A DNA stretch of 7,346 nucleotides from positions 1 through 7,346 of the forward strand of contig VGHV01000123.1 of assembly GCA_016868095.1 (NCBI GenBank), written 5' to 3'. The notes below the pieces were generated by a model. The model was given only the letters and a program-made list of their open reading frames with translations. It was not told the origin of the DNA and did not search any database. The DNA is from Betaproteobacteria bacterium (lineage in GTDB: Bacteria; Pseudomonadota; Gammaproteobacteria; Burkholderiales; Burkholderiaceae_E). Shown here in pieces: positions 5,949 to 7,346 of the stretch; the stretch's first letter is position 1, and every line of letters starts with the position of its first letter. The translations under genes were made by a program, and so were the position numbers.

Positions 5949-6149
5949 ATGGACGATTTCACTGATGCTTTGATGGTTGCACTACATGCTGGGGCGGACG
6001 ACCCCGACCGTAGCGCCATGGGCTCGCGCATGAAGACGCTTGTCGCAGAGTTGACCAACGAAGCTAATTCGAAAACGAAAAAGGCAGCTGTTTCTAAAGA
6101 ACTTGCAAAGATTCGCGAGGCCTACAGGCTGCGACTTTTGTCGAGTTAA
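5949..6149 (+). CDS. Small hypothetical protein
   Basis: This 66-codon ORF is not recognised as any family. The product is charged and soluble, with no signal peptide or membrane segment. The first third is acidic (MDDFTDAL, GADDPDR). The second half is rich in Lys, Arg, Glu and Ala (LTNEANSKTKKAAVSKELAKIREAYRLRLL) and looks helical, perhaps coiled-coil. Codon choice resembles the neighbouring genes. The stop lies 3 nt before the tctC ATG, which favours a real, translationally linked gene. Against this, no Shine-Dalgarno is visible before ATG 5949, and the length alone could occur by chance. The antisense ORF over the same stretch looks like a shadow. Confidence 0.5.
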   Translation: MDDFTDALMVALHAGADDPDRSAMGSRMKTLVAELTNEANSKTKKAAVSKELAKIREAYRLRLLSS

Positions 6150-6152
6150 TGC

Positions 6153-7145
6153 ATGCGTCTTGAGCGTCGAAGGCATGTACTTTCCTGGGCGGCAGGCTCA
6201 ATCGGAGCTGCCGCACTTCATGCTTATGGCGCGCAGCCGCAGTGGCCCATCCGCCCTGTAAGCCTTATTTGCCCCTGGGGCGCAGGCGGCGGAACTGACG
6301 CTACTGCCCGAGTGCTCGCCGCGATTCTTGAAAAAAACTTTGGCCAGCCCTTTAATGTAATTAATCGAACTGGCGGCTCCGGGGTCGTAGGCCATTCGGC
6401 GATTGCCCATGCGCCATCCGATGGCTACACCTTGGGCATGATTACGGTTGAAATCACAATGATGCATCACCAAGGGCTAAGCCCCTTGAAGCCGACGAGC
6501 TACCGACCACTAGCCCTGCTCAATCTTGACCCGCCAGGCATACAGGTCAATACAAACGCGCCCTATAAATCGGTGAAGGCACTCGCTGATGCGATTAAGT
6601 CATCGCCTGCTGGTCAATTTAAGGCCTCTGGGACAGGTCACGGTGGCATTTGGCACTTGGCGCTGATTGGCTGGCTGAGGGCGATGGGTCTGCCAGCAAA
6701 GCACGTCACTTGGGTACCATCAAACGGGGCAGCACCTGCAATGCAGGACTTAGCTGCAGGTGGTGTCGACATCGTGACGTGTTCGGTGCCTGAAGCTCGC
6801 GCCATGATTGATGCTGGTAAGGCTAGAAGCCTGGCCGTGATGGCAACGCAGCGCAATCCGATCTTTAAGGATGTTCCCACACTCAAGGAGAGTCTGGACA
6901 TCGACTACTCCTTAGGCGCATGGCGCGGTATTGCCGCACCGAAGGGACTACCGGATCCGATCGCAGATCGGCTTGCGGTCGCGCTCAAGCAAGCCTTTGA
7001 CTCAAACATCTTTCAAGATTTCATGAGGGCTCGAGGATTTGGCATGCGCTGGGCAGATGCGGCTGAGTTTGCTAACTTCATGGCAGAGGGGGACAAGTTA
7101 ATGGCGGCAGCTATCTCGGCAGCAGGTTTGGCAAAGAAGGGCTAA
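6153..7145 (+). CDS. Tripartite tricarboxylate transporter solute-binding protein (TctC/Bug family)
   Basis: This is a periplasmic receptor of the TctC/Bug family, which binds carboxylates or related small molecules and feeds a TctAB secondary transporter. It has 330 residues, normal for the family. The N-terminus (ERRRHVLSWAAGSIGAAALHAYGAQ) has a twin arginine, so Tat export is possible; cleavage is likely near residues 26-27. Mature landmarks are WPIRPVSLICPWGAGGGTD (31-49, with the ligand-loop GGGTD), GQPFNVINRTGGSGVVG (64-80) and APSDGYTLGMIT (87-98). Later there is VPSNGAAPAMQDLAAGGVDI and the typical VPTLKE. ATG 6153 starts 3 nt after the small ORF, with only a weak GAG before it. A tctB-like gene follows after 28 nt, so this is a transporter operon rather than an orphan Bug protein. 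The ligand cannot be inferred. Confidence 0.93.
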   Translation: MRLERRRHVLSWAAGSIGAAALHAYGAQPQWPIRPVSLICPWGAGGGTDATARVLAAILEKNFGQPFNVINRTGGSGVVGHSAIAHAPSDGYTLGMITVEITMMHHQGLSPLKPTSYRPLALLNLDPPGIQVNTNAPYKSVKALADAIKSSPAGQFKASGTGHGGIWHLALIGWLRAMGLPAKHVTWVPSNGAAPAMQDLAAGGVDIVTCSVPEARAMIDAGKARSLAVMATQRNPIFKDVPTLKESLDIDYSLGAWRGIAAPKGLPDPIADRLAVALKQAFDSNIFQDFMRARGFGMRWADAAEFANFMAEGDKLMAAAISAAGLAKKG

Positions 7146-7173
7146 AACGCGATGGGCATCCGAGGTTGAGCGC

Positions 7174-7346
7174 ATGCGCCTGCATGATCGAGTGCTTGGG
7201 CTCATACTCATTGGACTTGCAGGTCTACTAGGGTTTCACAGCGCAAACTTGACAGGTCCTTCTGGCTATGGGCTGGGTCCAGGGCTCTTTCCAAATCTTA
7301 TCGCGCTAGGTATCGCCGCTTGTGGCTTACTGATTAGCTTAAAAGC
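7174..7346 (+). CDS. TctB-like small membrane subunit of the tricarboxylate transporter, 3'-truncated
   Basis: The ORF runs off the right edge; 57 complete codons are visible. It starts MRLHDRVLGLILIGLAGLLG, a first membrane helix right after a short charged N-terminus. Then come YGLGPGLFPNLIALGIAACG, containing the G-x-G-P-x-x-F-P motif typical of TctB N-termini, and a second helix beginning LLISL. GAGG at 7162-7165 lies 8 nt before ATG 7174. TctB is the small, poorly conserved membrane subunit that works with TctA. The order tctC-tctB is the common tctCBA arrangement, so tctA is expected next. Confidence 0.82.
   Translation, partial: MRLHDRVLGLILIGLAGLLGFHSANLTGPSGYGLGPGLFPNLIALGIAACGLLISLK

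Noticed and set aside
6198..6473. 91-codon minus-strand ORF inside tctC
   Set aside because: Shadow of the strongly conserved TctC N-terminal region (GGGTD loop); no independent signal.

Overview
This window looks like a chromosomal stretch from a Gram-negative proteobacterium, most likely a Burkholderiales-type betaproteobacterium. That placement is inference. It rests on a TctC/Bug-family solute-binding protein beside a TctB-like gene (a class strongly expanded in Burkholderiales), on the sequence style of the ModB, GST and GNAT proteins, and on a base composition of roughly half G+C judged by eye. There is no sign of phage, IS elements, CRISPR, tRNA or rRNA.

Layout. (1) About 1-1004, plus strand: two alkylation-repair genes, the 3' end of an AlkA-type 3-methyladenine DNA glycosylase and a complete O6-methylguanine methyltransferase (ogt). 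(2) About 947-1903, minus strand: a complete ModE-type molybdate regulator. Directly after its stop codon (TAAATG junction) is a 61-codon remnant that begins like an alpha/beta-hydrolase/adenylate-cyclase protein but loses that resemblance where it meets the end of ogt. (3) 1904-2036: a divergent control region with a good candidate ModE operator. (4) 2037-4601, plus strand: modA, modB and modC, a complete molybdate ABC importer with tight or overlapping junctions. (5) 4621-5869: a GNAT acetyltransferase and a glutathione S-transferase, 19 and 13 nt behind their upstream neighbours, so probably on the mod transcript. (6) 5870-5948: a short gap with an inverted repeat and small direct repeats. 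(7) 5949-7346: an unrecognised 66-codon ORF, then tctC and the start of tctB, the soluble and small-membrane parts of a tripartite tricarboxylate transporter. The large membrane subunit (tctA) would be expected beyond the right edge.

How the genes work together. ModA binds molybdate in the periplasm, ModB is the membrane channel and ModC the ATPase. Cytoplasmic molybdate bound by ModE would close the loop by acting at the palindrome between modE and modA. AlkA and Ogt remove complementary classes of alkylated bases. TctC captures an unidentified carboxylate-type ligand for secondary uptake. No clearly new system is visible. The points most worth a second look are the truncated hydrolase/cyclase remnant at the modE-ogt junction, the unrecognised small ORF with the structured DNA before it, the candidate ModE operator and the GNAT-GST extension of the mod operon.
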